A DNA stretch of 64,000 nucleotides from Gnetum montanum (GCA_015680685.1 MNCI01014175.1:523643-587642); one strand, 5' to 3'; shown: positions 1 through 12,038, numbered from the stretch's first letter. The notes: generated by a model not told the origin, from the letters alone. A program made the numbers and translations.

Positions 1-866
1 CACCCATTCCATTATTAAGAGGTTCTTACTTTGGTCATAATGGAAATCCTTTTCATCATCAGAACTCTAAATAATTTCATAATCATTGTGTTTGGATGGA
101 AGAATGCAGAACCAAGATGGAATGTAAAGGGTGTGACATCAAGAGGATTTTTAGATTCTCTTTAACTACTTTTGTATGTTCTATCATGTTGATGAGGTTG
201 TAACCATATCCTTGTAAATTTAATGAAAAATGGGAGTAAAAGAAACTTTAGATAGCACTGAATAAAATTCTACAAGTCCCACTAGAAAGACATGTAACCA
301 TACCTAAAGGTTGGAAACTTCTCGGACCCCACAAAAAAAATCAATAATTGTGCCATAATAATGCTCCTCCCTTGGACAAAACACCAAGTGATGTTACTCC
401 TTACAACTTTGATAGTATTTTGGTTGTTTGTTGATGGGATGAAATAATGCAGTGTCATTGAAGTTGGTTTGGACTTGGTTTGAATCTTGGAAAGAAGGAC
501 ACATGGTTATCTAACCATTAATAACATGCAAGGTTTCATTATGACTCATGTCCCAATTTCTGCAATCCCTTCTTTGGTCCATTCCATCTTGTTGTTTGAA
601 TGTTCATAACATGTGGTTTTGTGTAATGTGAATTATTTATCTCAATTTGGTGGTTTTAACATGTGTGTTTTGTTTCACAGGTATGCCTTGCATTCAATTC
701 CTCTTGTGCCTATGGACATTTTAGGCATGATTACACAAGGGCATCATAGGCTCGAGCCTACTTTGGGGAAGATCAACTTGTGTAACTCTTGTGACTTGTA
801 CTTGTTTAACATGACCACATCATTTTTCACCTTCCATGTACTCCAATTACTATGGGTGCTTTGATT
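1..866 (+). other. 3' non-coding internal region of an Athila-like LTR retrotransposon
   Basis: No convincing coding sequence. The stretch can be followed, with many substitutions, against 51085-52060, which lies downstream of the integrase of the element at 43629. Shared landmarks are the opening words around 'agaggttcttac', the 'gtgacatcaag' segment, and the final 'ggggaagatcaacttgt' block. This places it between integrase and 3' LTR of a plus-strand element whose coding part lies left of the window. It runs directly into an LTR at 867. The 83-codon open frame at 613-864 has no recognisable domain and is taken as chance. Confidence 0.7.
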
Positions 867-1731
867 TGATGGGCCCTGATGTCGAATATGCGACATCGGG
901 GTCCTGATGTCATGTACCCAATGTCAGGGCTAACAAGCGACATTGGATACCCAATGTCACCTCATTTGGACCTCACCTATAAATACCGCACTTGGGCTTT
1001 CCGATGAGGTATCTTAGAAGATAGTTTTCAGTTTTCAACTTAGTTTTTAGTTTCTTTCCTTTAAAGTATATTATTTCTAGTACATACTCATAGTGTGATT
1101 TTTGTAATCATATGACACCTTTGTTCAAGTGTGACATACTTGGACACATTACATGACTGGCAATAAAGATCAAGATTACTTCCATCATTGCAGCATCCAC
1201 TTAGATTAATATTTTTTTTAGTTATTTAATGCTTTCTATAGTTAAACATTTCCATTTATTGTTATTTACTATTCTTTTAATTAAGTGGAATGTGTATGCC
1301 TTAATCATGAGTATTTAAGTGTAAATACTTAGTCACCCAGAGGTGCATCATTTGGCACAACTAGTGATGTACACTTGGTAAACCCAGAAGTAGCTCCATG
1401 AAGTCCAAGATGTGCATATATGATTAAGGGAAAATACCATAACCTTAGGCTAATTTAAACTTTATTTCCATTATTCATTTGTTAATCAATTTATCTCTTT
1501 CTGTCATCAAGAGTAGCATAGCATAGAATTAGGAACCACATCATATGCCTCACTTTGGACTAAACCATACATGACAAAGCTACCACTAGTCCAAGTGGGA
1601 AGACAACGAACTGCAATCAAGGCATAATCATCTAGATACCACAACTAGTTCCATCCATGTAATTCAATCGGATTGCATGTGAATGCTTGTAATTTGTATG
1701 GTTGAGCGTATGGATACCTCATTGCTCATCA
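867..1731 (+). repeat. 3' LTR of Athila-like element
   Basis: It begins TGATGGGCCC and ends GCTCATCA, the terminal pattern (TGATGGG...CTCATCA) of the other Athila-like LTRs here. A TATA box (CCTATAAATACC) sits about 110 bp from the start. The U3 part carries repeated GATGTC/GACATC half-sites, including GATGTCGAATATGCGACATC. Read in reverse, the LTR body matches the LTR at 6599-7452 (for example 'gctttgtcatgtatgg' and 'gaggcatatgatgtg'). There is no PBS after its end, as expected for a 3' LTR. A target duplication cannot be tested because the left end is outside the window. Confidence 0.8.
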
Positions 1732-3599
1732 AATGGTGATGGTCCATAGCTAGTATTTTTAAATTATGATTTTATATTATTACATCTAAGTTTTGAAATA
1801 ATATAATTATATGATTTGACCAATAGAATTTAAATATAATTTAATATTTATTTAGGTTATTTTCTTATTTTTTCTTAGGCATCAAGAATCCATTCTTGGG
1901 TTGTGTGGGTTATATATTATATATCATGTGGTGACTTGAACCCTTGAATATAGTTATTATGGATCATTTAAATCCTTATGTAGATTCTTGTAACATGATC
2001 TTGATAATATACTATTATTCTTAATTATTTCCAAACCCTAATTTTTACCTATAAATACCTAGTAATGGTTTACTCTCTTTGCAATAGTTGATTTGCATTT
2101 CTCTCTTTCTCTTGGTTATGTATGATAAATCTCTTAGTGGTTTTTGGATTTCAAAATATTTTTAGTGTGTAATGCTTATACAAAGCTAGATCTATGCTTA
2201 TGAATCCTTTTCTTTTATTCAATCTTACATCAAGTAGAGGAAATTATTTTTCTATTATATAATTTTCTCATATGCTAATTTTTCCAAATTGATTAACAAA
2301 CTTCATTCTTTCTTTTTGAATACTAATTTTGATTGAATTTCACATTAAACCTTTTATCAATTCATATTTTCACATTATTTCAACCTTTTTTTTCTTTCTT
2401 CAACATTTTTAGCATCTTTTCTAGTTGAGATATGTGATAGCAAGTTTTGGTGATTTCTGTTTGTGTGTCATGACTTAGAGAGTGCACATAAGATTGCATG
2501 ACCAACTCATAACTTTCTACGTATGTTGTAACTTAAAGCAATGATGGTCTAGAAGTTTTGATATAACTCAAAATGGATCTAGAGGTTGCAATACAACTTC
2601 TGAGGGCTAAAACAACACTTTTTCAACATTGGACAATGAGAATGATAACTTGCTTGAATGCCATTACCAATGAAAGTGGTTAATGGAGTGTTTTAGATGT
2701 GTATGGGTGGGATTTAAATTTTGAAGAGCTTGAAGAACAACCTTATGATTTTGATAGAATTTTCCATTTGCAAACATGAATTTTCTCAAAGGTAGTCAAT
2801 ATAGTAACAATTGGTCAGTCATGATATGTTGATTACTTAATGACATGGAACTTAATATCAAGAAACCATGTGTGATTGTGAGTAGCTAGGACTTAGGATA
2901 ACTATAGGATTGATACTAGCCTAATCACAACCCAAGAGTTTGTCTTTCTTGAGGGTGGCCTAGATATGTGAGGTTTTTAACCAAGCAATCCTTGATAACT
3001 AGTGTAAGTTAGTATCAACAGTATAGTTATTATGATGTCCAATGTAATATCTTATAGAATAACATTGGTAATGATAATTAAGTACTAGTTATAGATACAA
3101 ATTAGTGGTACTAGTTATTGATTCTAATGGTGTGATTTATCGCACTGGGTCCCATCTTTTAGTCTTATCTAGGGAGCTACAAGGTGATTTTTCCTCTACA
3201 ATGAAGGTGTTCTATTCCTTGCATAATTTTATGTCGATTGTGTAGCACATTCTAGAGTTGGGCAAGGAAAGTACTTGAAGAAGAATTAATGTTGGCTAAG
3301 AAGATTTCTCTCTCTTGGTGTATTTCAGTTTATGTTTAAACCACTCTATGAATTTGTATTTTGGTCATGAATATTGATTTTTTGTGAAACTTTAATGTAA
3401 TATTGTAGCAAAACATAATAGACAAGTATATTGTATATGGATTTTTAGGCAATCTCTAAGTTAAATAAATTTTCAAGTTAATTCATATGCTTATATGATT
3501 TTATAAGTATTTAAGTTACTTAAGGGTAATCTTCAAGTAGTTAATCTTTTTTTTCACATGCCCCTTGAATGGTTAAACTTAATTATTTTCTTAATTAAA
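1732..3599. other. No gene seen; possible solo-LTR remnant
   Basis: AT-rich and full of stops in all frames. A good TATA-like sequence (CCTATAAATACCTAG, 2048-2062) followed by CT-rich sequence resembles the promoter part of another LTR on the plus strand, but no matching copy or boundaries are present. Nothing else is supported. Confidence 0.3.
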
Positions 3600-3960
3600 T
3601 ATTTTGAAGGTGTGACTTAAAGGACATCACTATTTACTTATAAAATTCATAATGAGTGATACATGTTTTTTTCTTCTTATCACTCATAATAATATGCACT
3701 TAATAGTAACCTTGATAAAGGTCAAGTTGAGAGAATTCTCAAGGCCTTGCTAATTAATCAAATAAGTCTAACACCAAAGGTACTAGATACTTTTTCTTAA
3801 TGATGTACTTGTTTAGCAATTTGTAGTCATAGCATAACCTTAATTTTTCATCTTGTTTTCTCATAAAAAACATTAAATATTTGTACGAGATTTTGTAGGT
3901 CTTAAATAATATTTCTTCATCAAAGTCCCGAATTACTAATTTAGTTCTTTCAATTTAGGA
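3600..3960 (-). pseudogene. Chromovirus (Ty3/gypsy) reverse transcriptase fragment
   Basis: The minus strand translates, with stops and small shifts, to the N-terminal half of a chromoviral reverse transcriptase: the equivalent of the 'KKDGSLRLCIDYR-LNK' block appears as RKQDEKLRLCYDYKLLNK, followed by a KYxxPLVxDLFD segment, a 'FSQLDLYQGYY' block and a weaker match to the 'RYGHYEFxVMPFG' block. The catalytic YxDD part is absent. It ends where the truncated Athila-like element begins at about 3966, so one probably interrupted or replaced the other. No function remains. Confidence 0.7.
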
Positions 3961-4389
3961 GCAATCAATATGTCCCGAAAAGTTGTTTTGTGGCACTTTT
4001 CTTTTCAGTTTTTCTCTTTTTTTTTATGGGTGCCTTTAATACTCTTACTCCCATTTTTCATTAGATCTATAAGGATCTTTAGTACAACCAAGCTACATGA
4101 TAGCTCCCATAGACGTCACCAAAAGGAATCCACAAGTTCCCTTGACGTCACACCCTAGCCATTCCCTCTTAGTCCATAATTTTTCACTTTGGGCACAATG
4201 AACAAAAATTAATTTTAAGTTTCAAGAATGTCAAGAATATTACTCTACCCTTGAATAGAACCTCTTATTTGTAGAATGGATGAGTGGGTGTAATGGGCTC
4301 ACTATCCAAATAATTGATCACTCAAGACTCGATAGCATAAAACAACACCTCAAACAACAAGTCATATGAGTGTTTTATTCATAGATGAG

Positions 4390-4490
4390 ATTACTTATAA
4401 AAATGTAAAAAGAAAAAAAGACAAAAAGATAAAACAAGAAATTGAAAAATGAAAAAATGGAAAATAAAAAGTGTAAAATTAAAGAAAATG
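4390..4490 (-). repeat. A-rich degenerate tract in 3' non-coding region
   Basis: Plus strand reads as irregular units of 'gtaaaa', 'gacaaaa' and 'gaaaaa'. Similar tracts occupy the same place in the elements at 11187 and 52513, and in T-rich form in the plus-strand elements at 32349 and 43629. Confidence 0.6.
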
Positions 4491-4514
4491 AAATATATTT
4501 ATTAATCCCTCTTG

Positions 4515-6452
4515 TTAGTAAAATGGGGGATATCCCCCATAACTAAACGGTTGAGCATGGTGAGGATTAATAAGTGGAAGATGAGGATCCTTGCATGTTG
4601 GAAATATTGGGACTAGGTCATATTTACCCCATCGAGGTTCACACACTTGATTATAATAAGCATAGTGGGGAAATTTGTAAGATGTGGTTCTTGGGTTGTA
4701 TGATTGTAACCCACTATGATGTTTGTGACCGTTAGATGGTATGCAAGGATTAGGACGTTGCCCTCCATGGCTATGTTCATTGGGCCATATGATTGTTGGA
4801 GTGTTAATTGGTGGCCTTGATGAAGTAACATGAGGCATTGGGTTCGAAGAGGAAGATGCACCACAGTGTTGGATTTGTGTTGAGTTGGCGAATGCAGTGG
4901 TTTCTGAATAGTGGTGTTCTTTTCGACGGTCACGTTTAAAGAAGGGATGCCTTTGATGTTGTGAAGGACCTCCACTTCTATTGATAGTAGCAACACAAGT
5001 AACGTTTGTAGGCTGGTGCTATAGTGCAAAATATTCTGGCATAGTAGGCGGTGATGTAGAAGGGGGTGAAGTATGAGAATGTTGAGGTTGAGAAGAAGTG
5101 TAAGGCACATGAGGTGGTGATCTTGGTGGACAGGACATGGGTGGATAGTACTCAGGAGAATGATAATAATGAGGTGAGGTAGAGGATGCTGATCTTGTTG
5201 GAGAAATAGGGTGTTGAACATAATAAGCATTTCGCGCTGGGACATATGAAGGGTATGGTCCAGTTGGCGGTGGCCTCCCCCACGACTAAGGTTTTTGCCA
5301 CTGTGGTTGGACACAATACGTTTGTACAAACTCTAGATGTAACATTCCTCCCCAATGCTCATGTAAATATGACAAGATTGGACATTGGACTTTGGGGTGA
5401 TTGTACAGATAGACATTACATTGATACGTATGATTGGCAGTTGAGTTCTTATTCTTATCATCTTCTACCCTTTATTTCGATTTTTGCGTGGTGTCCCATC
5501 CTGTTTCTCAATTCGACATAGTTTTTCCTCTAATAATGTTGGAATATTCTTCACATCTTTCATGTACCCAGTCCATCATCTTATTGATCTTTGCCTCAAT
5601 TTCATCTAGTGATTCTAGGATTGGCAAAGATGATTCCACCTCCTCGAAGTGAGTTGCATTCTCCCATTTGGCTATCTTTCCTTCTTCTTTTGCTAACCTC
5701 TTAATAAGCTCTTGGAGTTGATGGGTTCGTAGATCATATAGTTGACCTTTGGCATACATCCCTAGGGTCTCCCTTGTTTCATTACGGAGCCCATCTATGA
5801 TATGGTACATTAGCCTTTCCTTGGAGAAATCATGGCCTAGGCAGTTGTTTAATAGTGCATAATATCTTTCTAAGGCCATGTCCAAGGGTTCATGTTGTGC
5901 TTGTTTCCATTCTTGGATTTGTCTCCTCAAGGTTGACACTTTCACATAGGTTTGATATCTTTCATTGAAAAGTTCTACCATTGTTAGCCAATGTCGAATT
6001 GATTTTGGTTTTAATGACCTATACCATACTTTTGCTTGGCCAGTGAGTGTCAGAGGAAAGAGATTAAGTTTTTGCCACCAATTATCAATGTTTTTCCATG
6101 TATAGGAATCATAGAAGACTTGTAAATGTTGTTGCAAATCTAAATCATAGCCTCCTGAAAACTTGTGAAAGTTTTTTAAATCAAGCACGGGTAGACAACT
6201 TTCCTTATGATGCCTATGGGCTATTCGAACAGCCTCATGTATTTCCATTAAGCTTGTAGTGGCCAGTAGGGGTTCATCGTCATCGGGTAGTTTATGCTTT
6301 CATGCATTGGGATGATGTTGTCTTTGTTTATGTTTATAAGAAACGCCCACTTCAGGTTGTGTACTCCAATCTTCATTGTCATAATATTCGTTGCTTCTCC
6401 AATGGGCTTCCTCACTATGTGTCGCATTATCGTAATCTTCTAGGAGAGGCAT
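4515..6452 (-). pseudogene. Gag of gag-only Athila-like element (one frame, few stops)
   Basis: From the ATG at 6452 a single reading frame of about 646 codons reaches the stop at 4515 with no frameshift, because the open blocks 6248-5508 and 4838-4515 are in phase. I count about five in-frame stops (for example TGA at 6302-6300 and at the 5508 block end), several explainable as CGA-to-TGA or CAG-to-TAG decay. In order: an acidic N-terminus ending DDDEPLLATTSLM; a retrotransposon Gag (capsid) domain with the W..A..WYRSL and IRHW..M.ELFNERY landmarks; a short zinc knuckle CNVCLYNHPKVQC (CX2CX3HX4C); a proline/serine-rich segment; and a tyrosine/proline-rich tail ending GGYPPFY. The protease that follows Gag in relatives is absent. 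Confidence 0.75.
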
Positions 6453-6579
6453 GGTTGTGAAGTTGTGTGTGAATTTATAGGTGACTTTTTATTATAAATA
6501 TTTCTTCTTAAAATATATATCATCAAGGCTTTGTTACAGCGATCTTGTATGATATAACTAATCTAGATAACTAGCACCA

Positions 6580-6597
6580 TCCCTGGCAACGGTGCCA
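6580..6597 (-). other. Primer-binding site, tRNA-Asp type
   Basis: Minus strand TGGCACCGTTGCCAGGGA lies one base inside the 5' LTR. It differs from the common Athila PBS TGGCGCCGTTGCCGGGGA at two positions, both consistent with C-to-T decay on one strand. It primes minus-strand cDNA synthesis in this lineage. Confidence 0.85.
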
Positions 6598-6598
6598 A

Positions 6599-7452
6599 TG
6601 ATGAGCGGTGAGGTACCCCTATGCTCAACCATATGAATACGAGCGTTCACGTGTGATCTGGTTGAACTCTATGGATAGGCTAGTTGTGGTATCTAAATAG
6701 TTACATGTTGATCACAGTTCGCTATCTTCCCACCTAGACTAGTATTTGCTTTGTCATGTATGGCTTAGTCCAGAGTGAGGCATATGATGTGATCCTAAAT
6801 TAGTGCTACTCCTAGAGACAATGGAGAATAATCTTGATTAAACTAATGAATAATAGGAAATGAGTCTAAGCTAGCCTAAGTGCAATGAGCATCCATTCCT
6901 TAATCATCTGTACACATCTTGGACCTCGTGCATGACTACTATTGGGATTACCAAGTGTAGATCCTAGGTACACTACTGGGTTACCAAGTAGTAACACTTA
7001 AATGCTTGTGATTAAGTCGTACTCATTCCGCATTTAACAACAAGAAACGTAAATGATGATAAAGAAATATTAACTAGGAAAATAATAAATAATAATAACA
7101 ATTAACAATTAAACTAAGTGAATGCTATAATGATGAAGTAATCTCGATCTTTATTGTCGATCATGTGCGTGTCCAAGTACATCACACTCAAATAAAGATT
7201 CCGTACAATTACAAGCATCACATTGTGGGCATACACTTGGGAAAATAATCTAACTCTTGTAGGAGCAAAATGCAAGAGGTTCGCTACAACTAACAAAAGG
7301 ATTCCTAAATGAGGTGGAAGGCCCTCTTATTTATAGGTTGGGATGGGCGGTTGCGTAAACGGGGCCACCTTGATGCAGGAAGGCTTTGTCAACGGGGCCG
7401 TGTCAACACGGTCATGTATATGGGGCCCTGTATACGCAGCCTAGTTGACGCA
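6599..7452 (-). repeat. 5' LTR of the gag-only element
   Basis: Plus strand starts TGATGAGCGGTGAGG, the inverted terminal pattern shared with all Athila-like LTRs here. A minus-strand TATA box (CCTATAAATAAGAGG) lies at about 7323-7337. The U3 part beyond it has its own repeats (GGGGCC and GTCAAC/GTTGAC words) not found in the LTRs at 11187 or 52513. The right end at 7452 is chosen from a terminal CA at the expected distance from the TATA box. Confidence 0.75.
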
Positions 7453-8007
7453 TTGACTATATATCACTTCACCACCATTGTAAAAGATATTTGTTTAATG
7501 CTTGTCTTTTTCTACTCAAGAAAAGAAATTATGAAGAAAATAAAAAATATGTTAAAGTTAAAGATATGAAAAAATTAATATGAAGTTGGAGATACAAAAA
7601 ATTAAGTTAATATCAATGGTAAGAATGATTAAATGGTACTAAGGAATCTAGAAAGAATGAAATCCTTTTTGTATAACTTTATTAGTATTAGAGAAAGTAT
7701 TAAGTAGCTTAGATAGATAGCCCGTAAAGAAAATTTTCCCTTGTCTAATAAGAATACTATTTACTTAAAGATTAAAGCTAGTGTTGATAAGAAAATTATC
7801 ATTAATGCTAAATCTTCTCAATGTAGGATTAATAATAAGTGATAAGATGAAGATCTTCTACAAGTGGTACCAATTTCTTTCTTTGATAGAAATATTGGTA
7901 TTAAGCTACAACTCTCTACTGGAAATCCCCATACACATTCAAATGGAATAAGGATGCACACACCAACTAGGAAATGGGATCAAACAATGATACTATAGTC
8001 ACGAAAA

Positions 8008-8110
8008 AAGTTCATAAGTTTGAGGCAAGGAGATTTTATTTATGGAAAATACATGTGCAACAAGGTATATTTAAATAAATAGATAAAGCACTCCACCATG
8101 CTACTATCAT
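8008..8110 (+). pseudogene. Ty1/copia Gag N-terminal fragment
   Basis: The plus strand reads VHKFEARRFYLWKIHVQQG followed by IFK, a stop and IDKAL. This matches the conserved start of plant copia Gag, where an F-G-NF-LWK core is followed by a QQG segment and a KAL word. It is cut by stops and cannot be extended. The call rests on a short motif. Confidence 0.4.
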
Positions 8111-8759
8111 TAAGAGGGAAAAAGTTCAAAATTAAAATGTCATTTATGATTCAGTGTTATTAAAATTAAGTGTTCTACTAAAATATTATAATCAAATATT
8201 AGTGACCCAAAATAAACTTACAAAATGAAGTGAGAGAGAAATAAGGGAGATAAACAAAAAAGTAACATAGTAAATTTATTCATATCTTCAAATTATAGAA
8301 ATACACATATGCTTACAAATATCACAAGTTAGTTGTTTCCATCATAGTAATTCGTACACAAGATATCATGCGTTCTTAACTCATTACCTACAACCAAACC
8401 CAACATGGATTTAAATGGACAAATCCATGTTACAATAATGGAAACAACACACACACAATTAACTCTAACATGTCTTCACTCTTTCCTTTACAATAAGTTT
8501 TAGATATCTTAATATATTTTTAAAAAATCTAAAATTGAACTAACTATAAAATATAAAAGTAAAGTCTAACTTAAGTTAACTAGAGATTTTTCTTTACATA
8601 TTTAACAACCTTCCCCTTGAAGATCATCATTTAGATTAATGAAAAATCAATGTTGGAACAACTTCATTAACCTACACACCATGCCTTCCACAATATGCTA
8701 AAGAATTTGCATGCCACCATTCAAGAAGCATATTTGCATAAAACATCCTAACAAACTAG

Positions 8760-9035
8760 GCCTCCTCAAGCCAAAACAACATGAGATAGCATTACAATAA
8801 CAATATTAAATACTATCCCAAAACCATAGCACATGCTAACACAAAACTTAAACAAAATAAAAGAGATGTACAACTCAGACTCTAACATGATAAGATATGT
8901 GTCTTCAACAACAACATACCCAAAAGATACAACATTATTGGAGACAACATCATCATGTTTTAAAATAGAGAAATCCCTTTTCACATGCCTAATATCACTA
9001 CAATGTCAACATCTTAGTCTTTCTTATTCCATCTA
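8760..9035 (-). pseudogene. Ty1/copia Gag zinc-knuckle fragment
   Basis: Minus strand reads RLRC-stop-HCSDIRHVKRDF, a CCHC zinc knuckle (CX2CX4HX4C) with the last Cys changed to Phe and the residue between the first two Cys turned into TGA. This is the nucleic-acid binding motif of copia Gag. The open frame continues for 72 codons without a further recognisable motif. It lies on the opposite strand to the N-terminal fragment at 8008, so two different remnants are likely. Confidence 0.5.
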
Positions 9036-9185
9036 TTTTTTTCATTAATGAGAATAAAAACAAGACATCTTCATTGAATCACTTTAAGAAATTTCATGTG
9101 GCCAAAAAGAATCGTTGAAGCCATAATTTGCATTGCAATTTGATGAGGATCTAAAGGCAAAAAGAGTTGCATTGTTTTCCCATCA

Positions 9186-10010
9186 ATTATACTATTTAGT
9201 GGCGTTTTTTTGGCAGAATGTTGGCCATTTTTAATATAAAAAAGTGATAGTTATAGCCCACATACTATTATGCTAGCATGTGAGGGTTAAAAATGATTGA
9301 AAACATTGCCAAAAATTGGATTTTTGCTCCACCCACTGCACCACCCTGTTCCACACATTGTGCTAGCATGTGGAGGTAAATTTACCTACAAGTGACAATT
9401 TTGGACCATGTAAATTGCCCATATATGTTGCTCATTTAATAGAAAAAGCCAAAAATGCTAGTGTCTCACATGCTAACATTTGAGCCATGAGAAAAAGCTC
9501 CATACACTATCAAAACATGATGGGAAAAGCCAAAAACTCTAGTAACCCATACACAATACTCTTTGGCTATGGAAATGACCCAAAAAAAAATTGTAACACT
9601 TTAGAGAGCATATGAAATTATAATAGATACTAGAAAAACAAATTCCAAGCCTATAAATACTAGATTCATTATAGTTTTTAAGATCTTTTGAGGAGCCTTT
9701 TTGGTAGATCTTCTTGGCACACAGAGAAGAGCATTTCTTGGTAAAAAGAGAGACCTATTTTAGCAAAGAACAGAGAAATTATTACATATTTTTATGGCAT
9801 TACATAGCCTTTACATTGCATATCAAGTAGATAGACAAGTGTAGTTAAGTGTTGAACACAAACTACCTCTTACATTAGCATCAAGAGATATTTCTATATT
9901 TTTAGGTTTCTAAAACCCACCTATCTATATTCTTTAAACTTATTTTGTTTACAATACTTTTACATTATTTAATACAAAGTTTTGTAGCTATTTTAGCCAT
10001 ATATTTCACA
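9186..10010 (+). repeat. LTR-like promoter region, unpaired
   Basis: A TATA-like CCTATAAATACTAG lies near 9650, preceded by repeated and partly palindromic words 'catgctagcatg', 'gctagcatgtg' and 'cacatgctaac', and followed by a long non-coding leader. This resembles U3-R of an LTR, but no second copy, PBS or polypurine tract is visible, so the element type is unknown. Confidence 0.3.
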
Positions 10011-10635
10011 CATTTTATGCATATTTCTCCATTCTCAATAATATGTGTTTCAAGTTCCTAAGTGATCAATGAGACTATTTCAAGTGCTCTAGATTCTTTT
10101 TGAGACTTGTGAATCTATGAATTAAAGTGTTGTATAAGGGATCTTTTTTTTTAGCACCAAAATTCTCTATTGCTATAGTTTTTGGTGGTAGAAGGAGGGC
10201 CTCTACCTAACTTCTCAACCAAAACATGCTTACAAAAAAATTCTCTATTTATTTTTGCCTTTATGTAGGAGTTTATTTGGCCAAACATAAATTATTTTGG
10301 GTTTTCCAAAATCCTAGTGTGCAATCTTGTAGCTAGTTTTATTCATAAAAAATTTTGTTACTATGTCTTATAGTTGCAGTGTGTGAAACTACCTCTATTC
10401 TATGCATTTTGCATTTTTGACATCCAAAACCATCATTTTTGTAGTTGTAGTTGATAGTGCTTTTCCTATGTTTTGCATTCACAGGTTTTTAACTTTTTCG
10501 CATCTACATATTTAAAAATTTTCCCTTACATATGCTAAGGCTTGATTTAATTTTTTCTTAGCATTATATGGAGGGAAAAATTATTAGTTTAGTTGTAGAT
10601 TATTTTATCTTTCCTCTATTATAGTTCCACACTCT

Positions 10636-10890
10636 ATAGCCTTACATGCTATGAGTTCCACATAGTGTGATTTCACACACTATGAGTTCCACATGCTAGG
10701 GTCTCACATGTTGAAGTCTCAAATGTTGAAGCTTCACACACTAAAGCTTCACATGTTAAACTTTCACACATTGAAGGTTCACAAACCATGAGCTTCACAT
10801 GCTATGAAGTCCCACATGTTATAGCTTTAGATACTATAGATTTGTATGGTGCAACATGTCACACACTATAGCTTTACACATTATAGCCTT
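10636..10890 (+). repeat. 15-16 bp minisatellite
   Basis: About 15 imperfect head-to-tail units around the word (c/g)TTCACATGYTRWAG, alternating between 'cacatgct', 'cacacact' and 'cacatgtt' cores. Units near 10725-10780 are the most regular. It shares the 'cacatgct' word with the U3-like region at 9200-9500 upstream. Confidence 0.75.
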
Positions 10891-11186
10891 ATACACTACA
10901 AGCTACGCTTATTTAAAACATTGAAAACCTTAGAGAACATTTACCTTATTCAACCAATTAATTGGTTTCATATGTTTTATAACTTTTATTTTAACTATTC
11001 TATCATACAACATCATTTACATGGCCTTAAACCAAGAATCTACTCATGTATATGATTCTAAGGACCCAGCCATAATGGAGTGTAGGTAGTTCCTGATGTG
11101 ATTAGGACTTAGCCCAATGCATGTAAACATTGATGAGTAATATGAAAAATTCATATGCATAAAAATCCAAGTAGGTTTGTGCATCC
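10891..11186. other. Left flank of the complete element at 11187
   Basis: No gene or repeat recognised. Its last five bases (CATCC, 11182-11186) are one copy of the target site duplication; the second copy is 18361-18365. Confidence 0.6.
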
Positions 11187-12024
11187 TAATGAGTGGTGAG
11201 GTACCCCTACACTCAACCATACGAATACGAGCGTTACATGCATGATCTGGTCAAACTCCATAGACTAAGTGCCTACAGGCCTCATGGAACACTTAAGGTT
11301 AATTATTCGTTGTCTTCCCAGACTTACTTGTATTTGTCACGGTGTATGGTTAAGTCTGAGGTATATTATTTTTATATATTTTCTGTTTTATCTCCTATGC
11401 TAAGAAGGTGAAGGGTGAAGAGACTAATTACTAACTTTAAGTAACTAACTAAGTCTTAATTAACCTAGCATCAGCATCTGTTCCCACTTACTATTCACAC
11501 CCTGAACCAATGCAACCTTGGTTACCAAATGCTAGTCATTGCTGGGATCACCAAGCGTAATGCACGTGCTCGAAGCGGTCATACTGAGGAACTTAACTAG
11601 GAGAGAAGGGTTGAGAGAGATTTAATGACTAATAAAGCATTTAAATTATAAATAGTAAATAACAATAAATAAAGTCCTAATTAGCCTATTCCATGCACTG
11701 CAAGGTTTATCTAAGAAGTTCGTCTTTACTGCCGTACACAAACATGTGTTCAGGTACAATATTTGCTTGAATAAAGATCCCTTCACTTTGGAGCTCCGAC
11801 TGTGGGCACATGGAAAATATTCTATCTCTAGAGGGATCAAACTCCCAGAGTTTCACTACAGTCTAGGCCTAGATTGAGAAACAAGGGAGAGATGCCTCTT
11901 ATTTATAGAACTAGCAGTGGACCACAATATCGCATACATGATATCACGGGGAACGACATGATATCGTGGGGGATGGGATATCACATACGAGAACTCGCAG
12001 CCCATGCGATATCGCATCCCATCA
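11187..12024 (-). repeat. 3' LTR of gag-pro copy 1
   Basis: Plus strand TAATGAGTGGTG to GCATCCCATCA; the first dinucleotide pair shows one decayed base (TGATGAG to TAATGAG). Minus-strand TATA box at about 11897-11909. Between TATA and the LTR end are five or six GATATC palindromes. Confidence 0.93.
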
Positions 12025-12038
12025 TACCCCCATGACTA
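12025..12038 (-). other. Polypurine tract of gag-pro copy 1
   Basis: Minus strand AGTCATGGGGGTA directly abuts the 3' LTR start (TGATGGG). The same core recurs at 12636-12649 and about 14044-14055, giving three copies in this element. Confidence 0.75.

Larger units (their letters stand above)
3966..7452 (-). mobile_element. 3'-truncated gag-only Athila-like LTR retrotransposon
   Basis: Order on the minus strand: 5' LTR (7452-6599), PBS (6597-6580), a long Gag frame (6452-4515), a purine stretch (GGGGGATATCC near 4535), an A-rich tract (4390-4490 on the plus strand), then 3' non-coding sequence to about 3966 comparable with 13450-13690 of the element at 11187. No protease, reverse transcriptase, RNase H or integrase motifs are present, and the Gag frame stops directly before the conserved purine stretch that follows protease or integrase in relatives. 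The 3' LTR is missing. The left boundary is approximate; the right boundary is inferred from LTR length and a terminal CA. Confidence 0.75.
7453..9185. other. AT-rich region with copia scraps only
   Basis: Apart from the two Ty1/copia Gag fragments listed separately, I see only AT-rich non-coding sequence with no LTR ends or repeats that can be paired. Confidence 0.4.

Noticed and set aside
613-864. 83-codon open frame ending beside the LTR
   Set aside because: No domain, and the related region 51840-52040 does not keep it open; it lies in a retrotransposon 3' non-coding region.
1732-1750. PBS after the LTR at 867-1731
   Set aside because: AATGGTGATGGTCC does not match the tRNA-Asp PBS beyond chance, and the upstream sequence shows this is a 3' LTR.
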